Assembly: GCF_000735455.1 (NCBI RefSeq)
Contig: NZ_JMPS01000008.1
Span: 1-64,000, forward strand
Direction: 5' to 3'
Origin: Yokenella regensburgei ATCC 49455
GTDB taxonomy: Bacteria > Pseudomonadota > Gammaproteobacteria > Enterobacterales > Enterobacteriaceae
Length of the DNA stretch: 64,000 bases
The notes under the pieces are model-generated. The model worked only from the letters and a program-made list of their open reading frames with translations. It was not told the origin of the DNA and searched no databases. Both the position numbers and the translations under genes were made by a program. The stretch's first letter is position 1; every line of letters begins with the position of its first letter. Below, piece after piece: positions 35,324-48,662 of this stretch.

Positions 35324-35354
35324 AAAAAAAAGCCCGACTGATGACCGTCGGGCT
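35324..35354 (-). terminator. Intrinsic terminator of ilvIH
   Basis: On the minus strand the stem agcccgac/gtcgggct (arms 35347-35354 and 35331-35338) is followed by a run of at least seven T. It lies 20 bases after the ilvH stop. Confidence 0.9.
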
Positions 35355-35374
35355 GAAGTTTTTCAGCAAAACCT

Positions 35375-35866
35375 TTAGCGCATGATCTTATCACCGCGCG
35401 ATAAACCGACCACGCCGGAGCGCGCCACCTCGACAATCCGCGCCACATCTCGCAGTGACGCGAGAAACGCATCCAGCTTGTCGCTGGTGCCAGCTAGCTG
35501 AACAGTGTAAATCGAGGGAGTAACGTCGATAATCTGCCCGCGGAAGATTTCGGTGTTTCGCTTCACTTCTTCGCGTCCGTACCCGCTGGCCTGTACTTTC
35601 ACCAGCATGATTTCACGCTCTACATGTGCCCCCTGCCCCAGCTCGCTGACGCGCAACACATCCACCAGCTTGTGTAGTTGCTTCTCTATCTGCTCAAGCA
35701 CTTTCTCATCGCCAACGGTCTGGATTGTCATGCGTGAAAGCGTTGGATCGTCAGTCGGCGCTACGGTCAGGCTTTCAATGTTGTAGCCACGCTGGGAAAA
35801 AAGCCCAATGACGCGCGATAACGCGCCCGATTCGTTCTCGAGTAATACCGATAGTATCCGGCGCAT
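35375..35866 (-). CDS. ilvH: Acetolactate synthase III small subunit IlvH
   Basis: IlvH is the regulatory subunit of acetohydroxyacid synthase III, conferring valine feedback. The 163 residues equal the E. coli length, with an N-terminal ACT domain ([30 protein letters not shown]) and the typical C-terminal domain. It follows ilvI by 2 bases. Confidence 0.98.
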   Translation of the reverse strand: MRRILSVLLENESGALSRVIGLFSQRGYNIESLTVAPTDDPTLSRMTIQTVGDEKVLEQIEKQLHKLVDVLRVSELGQGAHVEREIMLVKVQASGYGREEVKRNTEIFRGQIIDVTPSIYTVQLAGTSDKLDAFLASLRDVARIVEVARSGVVGLSRGDKIMR

Positions 35867-35868
35867 AA

Positions 35869-37593
35869 TCAGGTTCTCTCCGTTTTACTGAGCCACATAT
35901 CACCCATTGTGCCACCGCGAATTTGCATGGGGTAAACGTGCTCGCTGCCGTCGACGGTAACATCAACAAACACCAGTCGGTTTTGCCGAACGGCTTCCAG
36001 CGCCTCCTTCAGCTTGCCTTCCAGCTCTTCCGGCTTATCAATGCGAATACCAACGTGACCATAGGCCTCCGCCAGGCGGACGAAATCGGGCAGCGATTCC
36101 ATATAAGATTGCGAGTGGCGACCGGAATAAATCATGTCCTGCCACTGTTTCACCATTCCGAGATAGCGGTTGTTGAGATTCAGCACCAGCACCGGCAGCT
36201 CGTACTGAAGCGCAGTAGAAAGTTCCTGAATGTTCATCTGGATACTGCCATCACCGGTGACGCAAATTACCGTTTCACCCGGTAGCGCCATTTTCACCCC
36301 CAGCGCGGCAGGAAGGCCGAAGCCCATGGTGCCCAGGCCACCGGAGTTTATCCAGCGACGGGGTTTATCAAAGGGGTAGTAGAGCGCGGCAAACATCTGG
36401 TGCTGACCAACGTCGGAAGTCACGTAGGCGTCGCCGTTCGTTAACCGCCAGATAGTTTCAATCACCGCCTGTGGTTTAATCGCCAGGCTTTGGGTGTCGT
36501 ACTTCAGGCACTGGCGCGCGCGCCATTGCTCAATCTGTTGCCACCAGTCGCGGACCTCATCCAGCGGTTGAGCTGCTGCCTCCTGATCGACAAGCTCCAG
36601 CATTTGATCCAGCACCTGACCCGCATCGCCAACGATGGGAATATCTGCGGCTACCGTTTTAGAAATAGAGGTGGGGTCGATGTCGATATGCAGCACCGTG
36701 GCATCCGGGCAGTATTTCGCCAGATTATTGGTCGTGCGATCATCAAAGCGAACGCCGACGGCAAAAATGACGTCAGAATGATGCATCGTCATGTTGGCTT
36801 CGTATGTGCCATGCATCCCCAGCATCCCCAACGCCTGCCGATGCGTTGCCGGGAATCCGCCAAGCCCCATCAGTGAAGAAGCCACTGGCAGGTTGAGCTT
36901 TTCAATCAACGTACGCAGCTGCGCATGGCACTGCGAATTTATCACTCCGCCACCGACGTAAACTACCGGCTTTTTTGCCGCAATCAGGGTCTGCAGCGCG
37001 CGTTTGATCTGCCCTTTGTGACCCGTCGTGGTGGGATTATAGGAGCGCATACTGACCGACTCCGGCCAGGAGTACGGCAGCTTATTTGCCGGGCTCAGGA
37101 TATCTTTCGGCAGATCGACCACCACCGGGCCAGGGCGTCCACTGGCGGCAAGCCAGAAGGCTTTTTTCAGCACACCCGGGATATCTTCGGTTTGCTTCAC
37201 CAGGAAACTGTGCTTCACCACCGGGCGCGAAATCCCCACCATGTCGCACTCCTGAAAGGCGTCATAGCCGATGAGCGACGTCGCTACCTGACCTGAGAGG
37301 ATAACCAGCGGAATCGAATCCATATAAGCCGTTGCGATCCCAGTGATGGCGTTGGTCGCTCCCGGTCCGGAAGTCACCAGCACCACACCCACTTCCCCCG
37401 TAGCCCGTGCCAGACCGTCGGCCATGTGAACAGCGGCCTGCTCGTGGCGGACCAGCACATGATCAATGCCGCCAACGGTATGCAAAGCATCATAAATATC
37501 GAGGACAGCGCCCCCAGGATAGCCGAACACCTGCTTTACGCCCTGATCGATTAACGATCGGACTACCATCTCGGCTCCAGACAACATCTCCAT
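35869..37593 (-). CDS. ilvI: Acetolactate synthase III large subunit IlvI
   Basis: IlvI is the catalytic thiamine-diphosphate subunit making acetolactate or acetohydroxybutyrate for branched-chain amino acids. Starting at [11 protein letters not shown] (ATG 37593, preceded by GGGAGG) it has 574 residues, as in E. coli; the frame is open 18 codons upstream without similarity. The catalytic glutamate is in [12 protein letters not shown] near residue 47, and the ThDP-Mg motif [14 protein letters not shown] lies near 440-453. Confidence 0.98.
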   Translation of the reverse strand: MEMLSGAEMVVRSLIDQGVKQVFGYPGGAVLDIYDALHTVGGIDHVLVRHEQAAVHMADGLARATGEVGVVLVTSGPGATNAITGIATAYMDSIPLVILSGQVATSLIGYDAFQECDMVGISRPVVKHSFLVKQTEDIPGVLKKAFWLAASGRPGPVVVDLPKDILSPANKLPYSWPESVSMRSYNPTTTGHKGQIKRALQTLIAAKKPVVYVGGGVINSQCHAQLRTLIEKLNLPVASSLMGLGGFPATHRQALGMLGMHGTYEANMTMHHSDVIFAVGVRFDDRTTNNLAKYCPDATVLHIDIDPTSISKTVAADIPIVGDAGQVLDQMLELVDQEAAAQPLDEVRDWWQQIEQWRARQCLKYDTQSLAIKPQAVIETIWRLTNGDAYVTSDVGQHQMFAALYYPFDKPRRWINSGGLGTMGFGLPAALGVKMALPGETVICVTGDGSIQMNIQELSTALQYELPVLVLNLNNRYLGMVKQWQDMIYSGRHSQSYMESLPDFVRLAEAYGHVGIRIDKPEELEGKLKEALEAVRQNRLVFVDVTVDGSEHVYPMQIRGGTMGDMWLSKTERT

Positions 37594-37923
37594 GGTTCGC
37601 CTCCCGGCATGAACATAAACGCGCGTTTTCTCACATTCACTTAACATAACCGCTCGTTACCAGGCAGGCAATCACCCCCTAACCGGCGTCAAGCGCCTGA
37701 AAAAGCAGAAAAGAAAGCCATTAAACAAAAATATGGTGAATTACTTCAGAGATGGGAAAAGGAGATACTGATTACTCGGGATAATCGTTAAAGAACAGGA
37801 ATTGATCCATTTTGTACGGAAAAAAGTAAGATAACCAAAACAACAAACAGAACGATATGCTGGATTATTTTATAATAACAAAACAAACAGGACGCCAAAG
37901 CGCCCGGGTTGTTTTGGGATTCA
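37594..37923. promoter_or_regulatory. ilvIH promoter region between ilvI and leuO
   Basis: This 330-base AT-rich gap lies upstream of ilvI and downstream of leuO, both on the minus strand. In E. coli the equivalent region carries multiple Lrp sites that activate ilvIH. The base composition fits, but I could not fix individual sites by eye. Confidence 0.5.
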
Positions 37924-38871
37924 CTAACGCTGACAAATAGCCGCCAGCAGTTCTTCCATCCACTGATGACCTTTATCGCGACCCGCAGCCTCATGCCAGG
38001 ACAGATAACAGGTACGGCTGTTTAATTTCAGCGGCAAAGGTAATATCTGCAGATCGAGTTTATCAGCGAACTCTTCCGCCAGACCGCGTGGCGCAATAGC
38101 AACCATTTGCGTTTGGGCTACCACATTCAGAACGCTAATTAGCGCCATCCCCTGGTAAGCAACGCAGGATTGTTTATCTATCGTGTCATACCAGGGCTGA
38201 CTGAATGAGGCATATCGCTCCAGCGAAACTACGGCATGTTGTTCCTGATAAATATCACTTTCTTTTAATGGACCGCTCAGGCGAGGATGCTTACGGCTGG
38301 CGACCAGAACCATTTCATCTTTAAATACAGGAATACATGAGAACTCCGGACGACGGAACTCCTCATAGCCCAGAACAAATTCAATTTCCTGATAGCGTAG
38401 CTGGTGTTCTGTATTTTGATTTAAGGATGACTTAAATACCAGGCTAATATTCGGTGCTATTTCTTTCACTCGATTAAAAATGAGTGATGTTAAATAGTTA
38501 TCGAGCGGACTGCAGACACAGAGATGGAACACGCGTTCGCTGCTAAGCGGATCAAACTCGGATCCCGGCAGCTCATTTTGCACCAACTGCAGCGCCTGAC
38601 GTACTGAAGCGAACAGCTGAAAAGCCCTGGCCGTAGGCTGGATCCCCCGCCCATAACGCACGAAAAGCTCATCATTAAACATCAGTTTCAGGCGGGCTAC
38701 CGCGTTACTGACAGCAGGTTGCGACATCCCCAGCGTCTGTGCGGCACGCGTGATGTTTTGCTCCTGCATCACCGCATCAAACACGGTCAATAAATTTAAA
38801 TCCACCATTCTGAGCTGTGGTTTAACCACAAACGACGGCTCAGCCTGGCGCTCAATTCTATCCACGGGCAT
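37924..38871 (-). CDS. leuO: LysR-family regulator LeuO
   Basis: LeuO is the LysR-type antagonist of H-NS silencing. From ATG 38871 (MPVDRIERQ) it has 315 residues, close to the 314 of E. coli. The HTH lies in [24 protein letters not shown]-type sequence after PQLRMVDLN, with a ligand-binding domain behind it. A GTG at 38889 with GGGAG six bases before it is an alternative start that would add six residues. The region before the conserved PQLRMVDL differs in sequence from E. coli. It is divergent from leuLABCD across an AT-rich gap. Confidence 0.95.
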   Translation of the reverse strand: MPVDRIERQAEPSFVVKPQLRMVDLNLLTVFDAVMQEQNITRAAQTLGMSQPAVSNAVARLKLMFNDELFVRYGRGIQPTARAFQLFASVRQALQLVQNELPGSEFDPLSSERVFHLCVCSPLDNYLTSLIFNRVKEIAPNISLVFKSSLNQNTEHQLRYQEIEFVLGYEEFRRPEFSCIPVFKDEMVLVASRKHPRLSGPLKESDIYQEQHAVVSLERYASFSQPWYDTIDKQSCVAYQGMALISVLNVVAQTQMVAIAPRGLAEEFADKLDLQILPLPLKLNSRTCYLSWHEAAGRDKGHQWMEELLAAICQR

Positions 38872-38889
38872 TTCTAACTCCACTGTCAC

Positions 38890-39437
38890 GATAAGCTCCC
38901 TTTGCATTAATGCAATAATAAATTCTGACAATATGATTTATCATGCATATAAAATCAGCAAAAGAGAAAAATATAAAAATAGGAAAATATAAAGACAGCC
39001 GGTGTCCACACGCGAAGATTCGGGTAAAAACGGTATTCGAATTCACCAAACCATAACTGGCCTTAATGAAACAAATGTAATCATAAACCAGAACAATAAG
39101 CAACGCTTGCGCTTAGCATAGATAATTGTAGTAAAAATAAATTGTATATTTAGTGACAATTAAACGATTAACAATTATTTTTCAAAAGAAACACGAATTT
39201 ATTATTAAATTTATTTTCCAAATGAATAACATTAGACGAATCATATAGATAACTTTATCACATCAAAGATAAGCTGAAATAACCAGCTGCAAGCAAATTT
39301 AATAAAATGATTCAAAACATGTAAAACATGAACCGCCGTCGGAAGAATCATCGCCGCGACGCGGCGAGCATCAGCACGATAAGCTAATTCACCCTACCAT
39401 AATCGTTAAAGAAAACGTGTTTTTCCGGACACAGGGG
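38890..39437. promoter_or_regulatory. AT-rich leuO-leuL divergent control region
   Basis: About 550 bases of very AT-rich DNA separate leuO from the leu promoter, with no supportable gene. In E. coli and Salmonella this is a known H-NS-silenced region linking ilvIH, leuO and leuABCD promoters. One GC-rich palindrome (arms 39351-39357 and 39361-39367) stands out near the leu side. Confidence 0.6.
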
Positions 39438-39466
39438 TTGACTTCAAATGGTGTATCCAGTACCAC
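39438..39466 (+). promoter_or_regulatory. leuLABCD promoter
   Basis: TTGACT (39438-39443) and TACCAC (39461-39466) are 17 bases apart and correspond in position to the leu promoter of E. coli, upstream of the leader peptide gene. Confidence 0.65.
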
Positions 39467-39501
39467 TAAAAGCATATCGAATTGAACTGGAGTTGGACAA
39501 C

Positions 39502-39588
39502 ATGATTCGCACGTCACATTTCACCAGCCTACTACTACTAAACGCCTCATTTGTGCGCGGTAGTCTGGTGGGCGACGTTCAGCGATAA
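39502..39588 (+). CDS. leuL: leu operon leader peptide LeuL
   Basis: This 28-residue leader (MIRTSHFTSLLLLNASFVRG...) has four consecutive leucine codons, all the rare CUA, which pace ribosomes according to charged tRNA-Leu. The codons and length match the enterobacterial leu leaders, while the flanking residues differ from E. coli. It precedes the attenuator. Confidence 0.92.
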   Translation: MIRTSHFTSLLLLNASFVRGSLVGDVQR

Positions 39589-39612
39589 GTCCTCCTCCAG
39601 AAACAAAGACAA

Positions 39613-39637
39613 CCCGCGCCATTGCGCGGGTTTTTTT
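39613..39637 (+). terminator. leu attenuator terminator
   Basis: A 7-bp GC stem (cccgcgc, 39613-39619, with 39624-39630) followed by seven T. It lies between leuL and leuA and would form when leucine is plentiful. Confidence 0.93.
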
Positions 39638-39679
39638 ATGCTCGTAGCAAGGCGCCCAGAACCATCAAGGACCTAAACC

Positions 39680-42342
<2,663 letters not shown>

Positions 42343-42344
42343 TC

Positions 42345-43745
42345 ATGGCGAAGACGTTATACGAAAAGTTATTTGATGCGCATGTGGTACACGAAGCGCC
42401 GAACGAAACCCCGCTGTTGTACATCGACCGCCATCTGGTGCATGAAGTCACCTCACCGCAGGCGTTTGATGGCCTGCGCGCCCACCATCGTCCGGTTCGT
42501 CAGCCTGGCAAAACCTTTGCCACAATGGACCATAACGTCTCTACCCAGACGAAAGATATCAATGCCTCCGGCGAGATGGCCCGCATCCAGATGCAGGAGC
42601 TGATTAAAAACTGTAATGAGTTTGGCGTCGAGTTGTATGACCTGAACCACCCTTATCAGGGTATCGTCCACGTCATGGGCCCGGAACAGGGTATCACTCT
42701 GCCAGGTATGACCATCGTCTGTGGTGACTCCCACACTGCCACCCACGGAGCCTTTGGCGCGCTGGCATTTGGTATCGGTACTTCTGAGGTTGAGCACGTG
42801 CTGGCCACGCAGACCCTGAAACAGGGTCGTGCCAAAACCATGAAGATTGAAGTGAAAGGCAAAGCGGCACCAGGCATCACCGCGAAAGATATCGTGCTGG
42901 CGATTATCGGTAAAACCGGTAGCGCAGGTGGCACCGGCCACGTCGTGGAGTTTTGTGGCCAGGCTATCCGTGACCTGAGCATGGAAGGCCGCATGACCCT
43001 GTGCAACATGGCGATTGAAATGGGCGCTAAAGCGGGTCTGGTTGCTCCGGATGAAACCACGTTTAACTACGTGCAGGGCCGTCTGCATGCCCCGAAAGGC
43101 CAGGATTTTGCCGACGCCGTCGCCTACTGGAAAACCCTGAAGACCGACGAAGGCGCAGCTTTTGACACCATTGTCACCCTGCAGGCGGAAGAAATTGCCC
43201 CGCAGGTCACCTGGGGTACCAACCCGGGTCAGGTCATCTCCGTCACCGACGCAATCCCCGATCCGGCGTCGTTCAGCGACCCGGTGGAGCGCGCTTCGGC
43301 TGAAAAAGCGCTGGCCTATATGGGCCTGAAACCCGGCATTCCGCTGACCGAAGTCGCTATCGATAAAGTTTTTATCGGCTCCTGTACCAACTCGCGAATT
43401 GAAGATTTACGCGCCGCCGCAGAAATTGCCAAAGGCCGTAAAGTCGCGCCAGGAGTGCAAGCGTTAGTGGTACCGGGTTCCGGCCCGGTAAAAGCGCAGG
43501 CGGAAGCAGAAGGTCTGGACAAAATCTTCATCGAAGCCGGTTTTGAATGGCGTCTGCCGGGCTGCTCGATGTGCCTCGCGATGAACAACGATCGTCTGAA
43601 CCCTGGCGAACGCTGCGCGTCTACCAGCAACCGTAACTTTGAAGGCCGTCAGGGCCGCGGTGGTCGTACCCACCTGGTCAGCCCTGCAATGGCGGCAGCC
43701 GCAGCGGTCACCGGTCATTTTGCCGATATTCGCGGTATTAAATAA
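42345..43745 (+). CDS. leuC: 3-isopropylmalate dehydratase large subunit LeuC
   Basis: LeuC carries the 4Fe-4S cluster of isopropylmalate isomerase. The 466 residues equal the E. coli length. Cluster cysteines are in GSCTNSR near 345-351 and in CSMC near 407-410. It works with LeuD, 10 bases downstream. Confidence 0.98.
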   Translation: MAKTLYEKLFDAHVVHEAPNETPLLYIDRHLVHEVTSPQAFDGLRAHHRPVRQPGKTFATMDHNVSTQTKDINASGEMARIQMQELIKNCNEFGVELYDLNHPYQGIVHVMGPEQGITLPGMTIVCGDSHTATHGAFGALAFGIGTSEVEHVLATQTLKQGRAKTMKIEVKGKAAPGITAKDIVLAIIGKTGSAGGTGHVVEFCGQAIRDLSMEGRMTLCNMAIEMGAKAGLVAPDETTFNYVQGRLHAPKGQDFADAVAYWKTLKTDEGAAFDTIVTLQAEEIAPQVTWGTNPGQVISVTDAIPDPASFSDPVERASAEKALAYMGLKPGIPLTEVAIDKVFIGSCTNSRIEDLRAAAEIAKGRKVAPGVQALVVPGSGPVKAQAEAEGLDKIFIEAGFEWRLPGCSMCLAMNNDRLNPGERCASTSNRNFEGRQGRGGRTHLVSPAMAAAAAVTGHFADIRGIK

Positions 43746-43755
43746 GGAGCACATC

Positions 43756-44361
43756 ATGGCAGAGAAATTTACCCAACACACGGGCCTGGTGGTTCCTTTA
43801 GATGCCGCCAACGTCGATACCGACGCGATTATTCCCAAGCAGTTTTTGCAGAAGGTCACCCGCACCGGGTTTGGCGCACACCTGTTTAACGACTGGCGTT
43901 TTCTCGATGACAAGGGCGAGCAGCCGAATCCGGAGTTCGTGCTCAACTTCCCGGTGTATAAAGGCGCCTCTATTCTGCTGGCGCGGGAAAACTTTGGCTG
44001 TGGCTCTTCGCGTGAGCATGCCCCCTGGGCGCTGACCGACTACGGCTTTAAGGTCGTTATTGCCCCGAGCTTCGCCGACATCTTTTATGGCAACAGCTTT
44101 AACAACCAACTGCTGCCGGTAACGCTGAGCGAAGCGGAAGTGGATGAACTGTTTGCGCTGGTGCAGGCAAATCCGGGAATAACCTTTGAGGTGGATCTGG
44201 AAGCCGAAGTAGTGACAGCCGGTGATAAGACATACCGCTTCAGCATTGACGCATTCCGCCGTCACTGCATGTTGAACGGCCTCGACAGCATCGGGCTGAC
44301 GCTGCAGCATGAAGACGCGATTGCCGCGTATGAGACCAAACAGCCCGCATTTATGCACTAA
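43756..44361 (+). CDS. leuD: 3-isopropylmalate dehydratase small subunit LeuD
   Basis: LeuD is the small subunit of isopropylmalate isomerase. The ATG at 43756 after AAGGAG gives 201 residues, as in E. coli; the open frame into leuC is ignored. The [13 protein letters not shown] segment near 72-84 is the substrate loop. It is the last gene of the operon, followed by REP elements. Confidence 0.98.
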   Translation: MAEKFTQHTGLVVPLDAANVDTDAIIPKQFLQKVTRTGFGAHLFNDWRFLDDKGEQPNPEFVLNFPVYKGASILLARENFGCGSSREHAPWALTDYGFKVVIAPSFADIFYGNSFNNQLLPVTLSEAEVDELFALVQANPGITFEVDLEAEVVTAGDKTYRFSIDAFRRHCMLNGLDSIGLTLQHEDAIAAYETKQPAFMH

Positions 44362-44368
44362 GGCTGAT

Positions 44369-44446
44369 GCCGGATGCGGCTTCGCCTTACCTGGCCTACT
44401 CTATTGACGCCGTAGATGTAGGCCGGATAAGCGTAGCGCATCCGGC
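44369..44446. repeat. BIME: inverted pair of REP elements after leuD
   Basis: Two REP-type palindromes in opposite orientation (44369-44399 and 44418-44446) carry the gccggat...atccggc core seen in E. coli and Salmonella. The second is followed by gttttta, so it may also end leu transcripts. They fill the gap between leuD and the convergent setA. Confidence 0.88.
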
Positions 44447-44457
44447 GTTTTTATCCC

Positions 44458-45636
44458 CTACACGTCCTTCACCCGCCAGGTCATCACCAGTGCCACCAGA
44501 GAAATGGCTGCAATCACCCAGTAGACGCTGAAGTGTCCGTAACTTTGCGCCAGCGCCCCCTGTATCACTCCCGCCAGGATAACCCCGGTAGAAATACTGT
44601 TAGTGAACAGCGTAGTCGCCGATCCGGCGCGCCCCGGCATCAGATCCTGGAACCACAGCATGCCGATCCCCGCCACAATACCGATAAACACCGCGTTGAA
44701 GAACTGCAATAACAACAGCGCAGTACGGCTATGGAACATAATCAATCCGACGTAAAACAGCACACCGGCGGCTACCGCCGTCAACATCATCCGCCGTTTC
44801 CCAAAGCGCTTCACCACGTAGCCCGCGAGGATCATCGCCGGGATCTCAAGCCCCGCGGCGGTTCCCATCAGGACGCCCGCGAGACTGTCCGGCAGCCCAA
44901 GATCGGCGCTTATCCACAGCGGCATATCGATGATATACATGGTGTTGCAGGTCCACATCAGCGTGGAGGCGATGAACAGCATTCTGACGTTCTTATCTCC
45001 CCACCCCGCAACGTCGGTCACGGCAACGGCGGCGGGCTGCTCCACCCGAGCCACCGCCGGCAACGCCAGCGCTATCAGCAGCAAGCTCACCACGAAGATC
45101 CCGGCGGCGATAGTGAACATGGTGGTAAAGCCGTAATTAAGCGCCAGCATGAACGCCAGCGGTGGGCCAATCACCCAGGCAAGCGACAACTGAGCACGCA
45201 TGACCGAGCTGAACATCACCACTTCTCGCGCCGAACTGTCGGCATATTCACGCGCCAGGGCAAACAGCTGAGGCATGGCAGTATTGGCAAGCGATGCCAA
45301 CAGCACGCCGCAGGTGATAAGCGTCAGGTAATGGCGGTTAAACGCGAACAACAACGCGTTACCCACCGCCATCAGACAGCACAGCATGATGAGCTTACGC
45401 CGATCGCCCCGGCTGTCGGACCGTTTCGCCAGCCACAGGCTGACAAGGATCCCGGCAATGGCGTTAACGGTATAAAACAGCCCGACCCAGAAAGGTTCCG
45501 CCCCCACTTCGCGGCTCAAAAACAAACTGAGCGTCGGAGCCTGCAGCGCACCGGCCACGCCCATCATGAAAGCCACCAGCATAAAAGCCGCGTAGACGCC
45601 GTTGAGCCGCCGTCCCATCGTCACCAACCAGAGCAT
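44458..45636 (-). CDS. setA: Sugar efflux transporter SetA
   Basis: SetA is a major facilitator superfamily exporter of glucosides and lactose, induced during glucose-phosphate stress. The 392 residues equal the E. coli length, and about 12 membrane helices are visible. It lies 28 bases downstream of the 3' end of SgrS on the same strand, the same arrangement as in E. coli, where the two are co-regulated by SgrR. Confidence 0.97.
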   Translation of the reverse strand: MLWLVTMGRRLNGVYAAFMLVAFMMGVAGALQAPTLSLFLSREVGAEPFWVGLFYTVNAIAGILVSLWLAKRSDSRGDRRKLIMLCCLMAVGNALLFAFNRHYLTLITCGVLLASLANTAMPQLFALAREYADSSAREVVMFSSVMRAQLSLAWVIGPPLAFMLALNYGFTTMFTIAAGIFVVSLLLIALALPAVARVEQPAAVAVTDVAGWGDKNVRMLFIASTLMWTCNTMYIIDMPLWISADLGLPDSLAGVLMGTAAGLEIPAMILAGYVVKRFGKRRMMLTAVAAGVLFYVGLIMFHSRTALLLLQFFNAVFIGIVAGIGMLWFQDLMPGRAGSATTLFTNSISTGVILAGVIQGALAQSYGHFSVYWVIAAISLVALVMTWRVKDV

Positions 45637-45664
45637 GAATCATCCTTAACGCAAACAGGAAACG

Positions 45665-45791
45665 AAAAAAGCCAGCAGAAATTTTCTGCTGGCGGGTGAT
45701 TACACCAATACTCAGTCACACATGATTCGGGCTGGCCGAGGAGCACATTAACGGGATGTAACTTCCAGGTGCATCATCGACTCGCTTCATC
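45665..45791 (-). ncRNA. sgrS: Small RNA SgrS (short form, without SgrT)
   Basis: The minus strand between sgrR and setA carries the SgrS 5' start (GATGAAGC) at 45791 and the conserved 3' part. The ptsG-pairing segment GTGTGACTGAGTATTGGTGT is at 45702-45721, and a 10-bp terminator stem (45671-45693) is followed by T6. A -10-like AATAAT lies seven bases before the start. The RNA is about 127 nt, against about 227 nt in E. coli. The missing part is the SgrT-coding region; only a 9-codon ORF is present. It should still repress ptsG through Hfq. Confidence 0.9.
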
Positions 45792-45858
45792 GAGAGCCAT
45801 TATTGGCCTAATATAGGGATTAATAAATTGCTGAGTTTTTGTCGGGAGTTCCTCTTTT

Positions 45859-47514
45859 ATGTCGTCTGCTCGCCTGCAACAACAGTTCATCCGCTTATGG
45901 CAGTGCTGTGAGGGGAAAACGCAAGAAACGACCCTGAATGAGCTGGCAGAGTTACTGAGCTGCTCGCGCCGCCATATGCGTACCTTGCTCAACACCATGG
46001 AATCGCGCGGTTGGTTGACGTGGGAAGCCGAAGCCGGACGCGGCAAACGCTCGCGCCTGACCTTCCTCTACACCGGCCTTGCCCTGCAGCAGCAGCGCGC
46101 CGAAGACCTGCTGGAGCAGGACCGCATCGATCAGCTGGTACAACTGGTTGGCGATAAGGCGACCGTGCGGCAAATGCTGGTATCGCACCTTGGTCGTAGC
46201 TTCCGCCAGGGGCGGCATATCCTGCGCGTGCTGTACTATCGCCCGATGCGCAACCTGCTTCCCGGTACGCCGCTTCGCCGCTCTGAAACCCATATCGCCC
46301 GGCAAATCTTCAGCTCGCTGACGCGTATAAATGAGGAAAATGGGGAACTGGAAGCCGATATTGCTCACCACTGGCAGCAAATTTCCCCTTTGCACTGGCG
46401 CTTTTTCTTGCGTCCTGGTATTCACTTCCACAATGGCCGTGAACTGGAAATGGCGGATGTGATCGCTTCTTTGAAGCGGGCTATCGCGCTGCCGTTATAT
46501 GGCCATATCACGCAGGTCGCCTCTCCTACCGCCTGGACGCTGGACGTGCACCTTTCGCAGCCAGACCAGTGGCTGCCGTGGCTACTCGGGCATGTCCCTG
46601 CGATGATCCTGCCGCAGGAGTGGGCCTCAATGCCGCATTTCTCCCGCTTGCCGGTAGGCACGGGTCCCTACGCCGTTGCGCGGAATAATGAAAACCAGCT
46701 CAAGATCCACGCCTTTGAAGAGTATTTTGGCTACCGGGCGCTTATCGACGAAGTGAACGTCTGGGTACTGCCGGAAATCAGCGAAGAGGTTAGCTGCGGG
46801 CTGACGCTGGAAGGCCCGACAACCGGAGAAAAAGCGGTAGAGAGCCGTCTCGAAGAGGGTTGTTACTACATGCTGTACGATGCCCGCTCGCACAAGGGTG
46901 CCTGCCAGGATGTACGCCAGTGGGTAAGCCAGGTGCTCTCTCCGGCGAGCCTGTTGTATCACGCCGACCAACAGTATCAGGGATACTGGTTCCCGGCCTA
47001 CGGCCTGCTACCGCGCTGGCACCATGCCCGCCCGGGCCAGGGTGAGAAGCCTGCCGGACTGGAATCCCTGACGCTGACCTACTATCGTGAACACGTTGAA
47101 CATCACAACATCGCGCAAATCATGGCTCGGTTGCTCGCCGAACACGGGGTACAGCTCGAGATTCAGGAGCTGGACTACGACGAATGGCACCGGGGCGAAG
47201 TGGTGAGCGATATGTGGCTGAACAGCGCCAACTTCACCCTGCCGCTCGATTTCTCTATTTTTGCCCAGCTGTATGAAGTACCGCTTATTCAACACTGCAT
47301 TCCTGTCGACTGGGAAAAAGAGGCTGCCCGCTGGCATGCCGGAGAGATGAATCTGGCGAACTGGTGCCAGCAGCTCATCAACCAGCGCGCCATTGTGCCG
47401 CTGATCCACCACTGGTTGATGATTCAGGGACAGCGCAGTATGCGCGGCTTGCGTATGAACACGCTCGGCTGGTTTGACTTTAAGTCAGCCTGGTTCGCGC
47501 CACCGGAGCCCTGA
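45859..47514 (+). CDS. sgrR: Transcriptional activator SgrR
   Basis: SgrR activates sgrS in glucose-phosphate stress. The 551 residues equal the E. coli length. The N-terminal DNA-binding domain (residues 1-100, [19 protein letters not shown]) is followed by a solute-binding-protein-like domain from about 160 to the end ([22 protein letters not shown]). It is divergent from sgrS and upstream of the thi operon. Confidence 0.97.
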   Translation: MSSARLQQQFIRLWQCCEGKTQETTLNELAELLSCSRRHMRTLLNTMESRGWLTWEAEAGRGKRSRLTFLYTGLALQQQRAEDLLEQDRIDQLVQLVGDKATVRQMLVSHLGRSFRQGRHILRVLYYRPMRNLLPGTPLRRSETHIARQIFSSLTRINEENGELEADIAHHWQQISPLHWRFFLRPGIHFHNGRELEMADVIASLKRAIALPLYGHITQVASPTAWTLDVHLSQPDQWLPWLLGHVPAMILPQEWASMPHFSRLPVGTGPYAVARNNENQLKIHAFEEYFGYRALIDEVNVWVLPEISEEVSCGLTLEGPTTGEKAVESRLEEGCYYMLYDARSHKGACQDVRQWVSQVLSPASLLYHADQQYQGYWFPAYGLLPRWHHARPGQGEKPAGLESLTLTYYREHVEHHNIAQIMARLLAEHGVQLEIQELDYDEWHRGEVVSDMWLNSANFTLPLDFSIFAQLYEVPLIQHCIPVDWEKEAARWHAGEMNLANWCQQLINQRAIVPLIHHWLMIQGQRSMRGLRMNTLGWFDFKSAWFAPPEP

Positions 47515-47517
47515 TAC

Positions 47518-47546
47518 TTTCGTAACCGAGGCAAAATCATTACACT
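47518..47546 (+). promoter_or_regulatory. thiBPQ promoter
   Basis: TTTCGT (47518-47523) and TACACT (47541-47546) are 17 bases apart, placing the start near 47553, the first base of the riboswitch. Confidence 0.55.
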
Positions 47547-47552
47547 AGGCCG

Positions 47553-47645
47553 TTCTCAACGGGGTGCTGCGCCTGCGCGGCTGAGAAAATACCCGTCGAA
47601 CCTGATCCGGATAACGCCGGCGAAGGGATTTGAGGCTGACTCAAA
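47553..47645 (+). ncRNA. TPP riboswitch (thi box) of thiBPQ; SroA region
   Basis: The conserved thi-box elements are present in order: TCAACGGGGTGC, the variable stem, CTGAGAAAATACCCGT, then CCTGATCCGGATAA and CGAAGGGATTTGAGG. Thiamine diphosphate binding would switch off the transporter operon. In E. coli the same leader is detected as sRNA SroA. The following arms 47650-47659 and 47670-47678 could form a hairpin that hides the thiB ribosome-binding site. Confidence 0.95.
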
Positions 47646-47678
47646 ATCCTTTGCCACCTGGTTAACTTGAGGTGCAAA

Positions 47679-48662
47679 GTGTTAAAAAAACTCCTGCCGT
47701 TACTGACATTGGCCGCGCTTCCTGCGTTCGCTAAACCCGTTCTGACCGTTTACACCTACGACTCTTTCTCCGCCGACTGGGGTCCGGGGCCGGTGGTGAA
47801 AAAAGCCTTTGAAGCCGACTGCGACTGCGAACTTAAGTTTGTGGCGCTGGAAGACGGCGTTTCTCTGCTTAACCGTCTGCGGATGGAAGGTAAGAACAGC
47901 AAAGCCGACGTGGTGCTGGGCCTTGATAACAACCTGCTCGAGGCTGCGACCCAGACCGGTTTGTTCGCCAAAAGCGGCGTTCCGACTGAGAGCGTAAAAG
48001 TACCGGGCGGCTGGAAAAACGACACCTTTGTGCCATACGACTACGGCTACTTCGCCTTCGTGTATGACAAAAACAAGCTGAAGAACCCGCCGAAGAGCCT
48101 GAAAGAACTGGTAGAAAGCGACCAGAAATGGCGCGTGATTTACGAGGATCCGCGCACCAGTACGCCGGGTCTCGGCCTGCTGCTGTGGATGCAAAAAGTC
48201 TATGGTGACAAAGCCCCTGACGCCTGGCAGAAGCTGGCGAAAAAAACTGTCACAGTGACCAAAGGCTGGAGCGAAGCCTACGGCCTGTTCCTCAAAGGGG
48301 AAAGTGACCTGGTGCTGAGCTATACCACCTCTCCGGCCTACCACATTATTGAAGAGAAGAAAGATCAGTACGCCGCCGCCGACTTCAGCGAAGGCCACTA
48401 CCTGCAGGTGGAAGTTGCCGCCCGTACTGCCGCCAGCAAGCAGCCGCAGTTAGCAGAAAAATTCCTGAAATTTATGGTTTCTCCGGGCTTCCAGCAGGCG
48501 ATCCCAACCGGCAACTGGATGTATCCGGTGACCGACGCTGCACTTCCTGCCGGATTTGAAAAATTGGCCAAACCGTCAACCACGCTGGAGTTCACCCCGC
48601 AGCAGGTGGCATCTGAGCGCCAGAACTGGACACGGGCATGGCAACGCGCCGTCAGCCAGTAA
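47679..48662 (+). CDS. thiB: Thiamine-binding periplasmic protein ThiB (TbpA)
   Basis: ThiB is the periplasmic receptor for thiamine, its phosphates included. I chose GTG at 47679 (MLKKLLPLL), which gives 327 residues as in E. coli and follows GAGG by six bases; a TTG 12 bases upstream is unlikely. The signal peptide ends AFA before Lys19. It overlaps thiP by 25 bases. Confidence 0.97.
   Translation: MLKKLLPLLTLAALPAFAKPVLTVYTYDSFSADWGPGPVVKKAFEADCDCELKFVALEDGVSLLNRLRMEGKNSKADVVLGLDNNLLEAATQTGLFAKSGVPTESVKVPGGWKNDTFVPYDYGYFAFVYDKNKLKNPPKSLKELVESDQKWRVIYEDPRTSTPGLGLLLWMQKVYGDKAPDAWQKLAKKTVTVTKGWSEAYGLFLKGESDLVLSYTTSPAYHIIEEKKDQYAAADFSEGHYLQVEVAARTAASKQPQLAEKFLKFMVSPGFQQAIPTGNWMYPVTDAALPAGFEKLAKPSTTLEFTPQQVASERQNWTRAWQRAVSQ

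Noticed and set aside
44731-45699. 322-codon plus-strand frame opposite setA and SgrS
   Set aside because: It is the antisense of setA, rich in His, Gln and Arg, and crosses the SgrS terminator.
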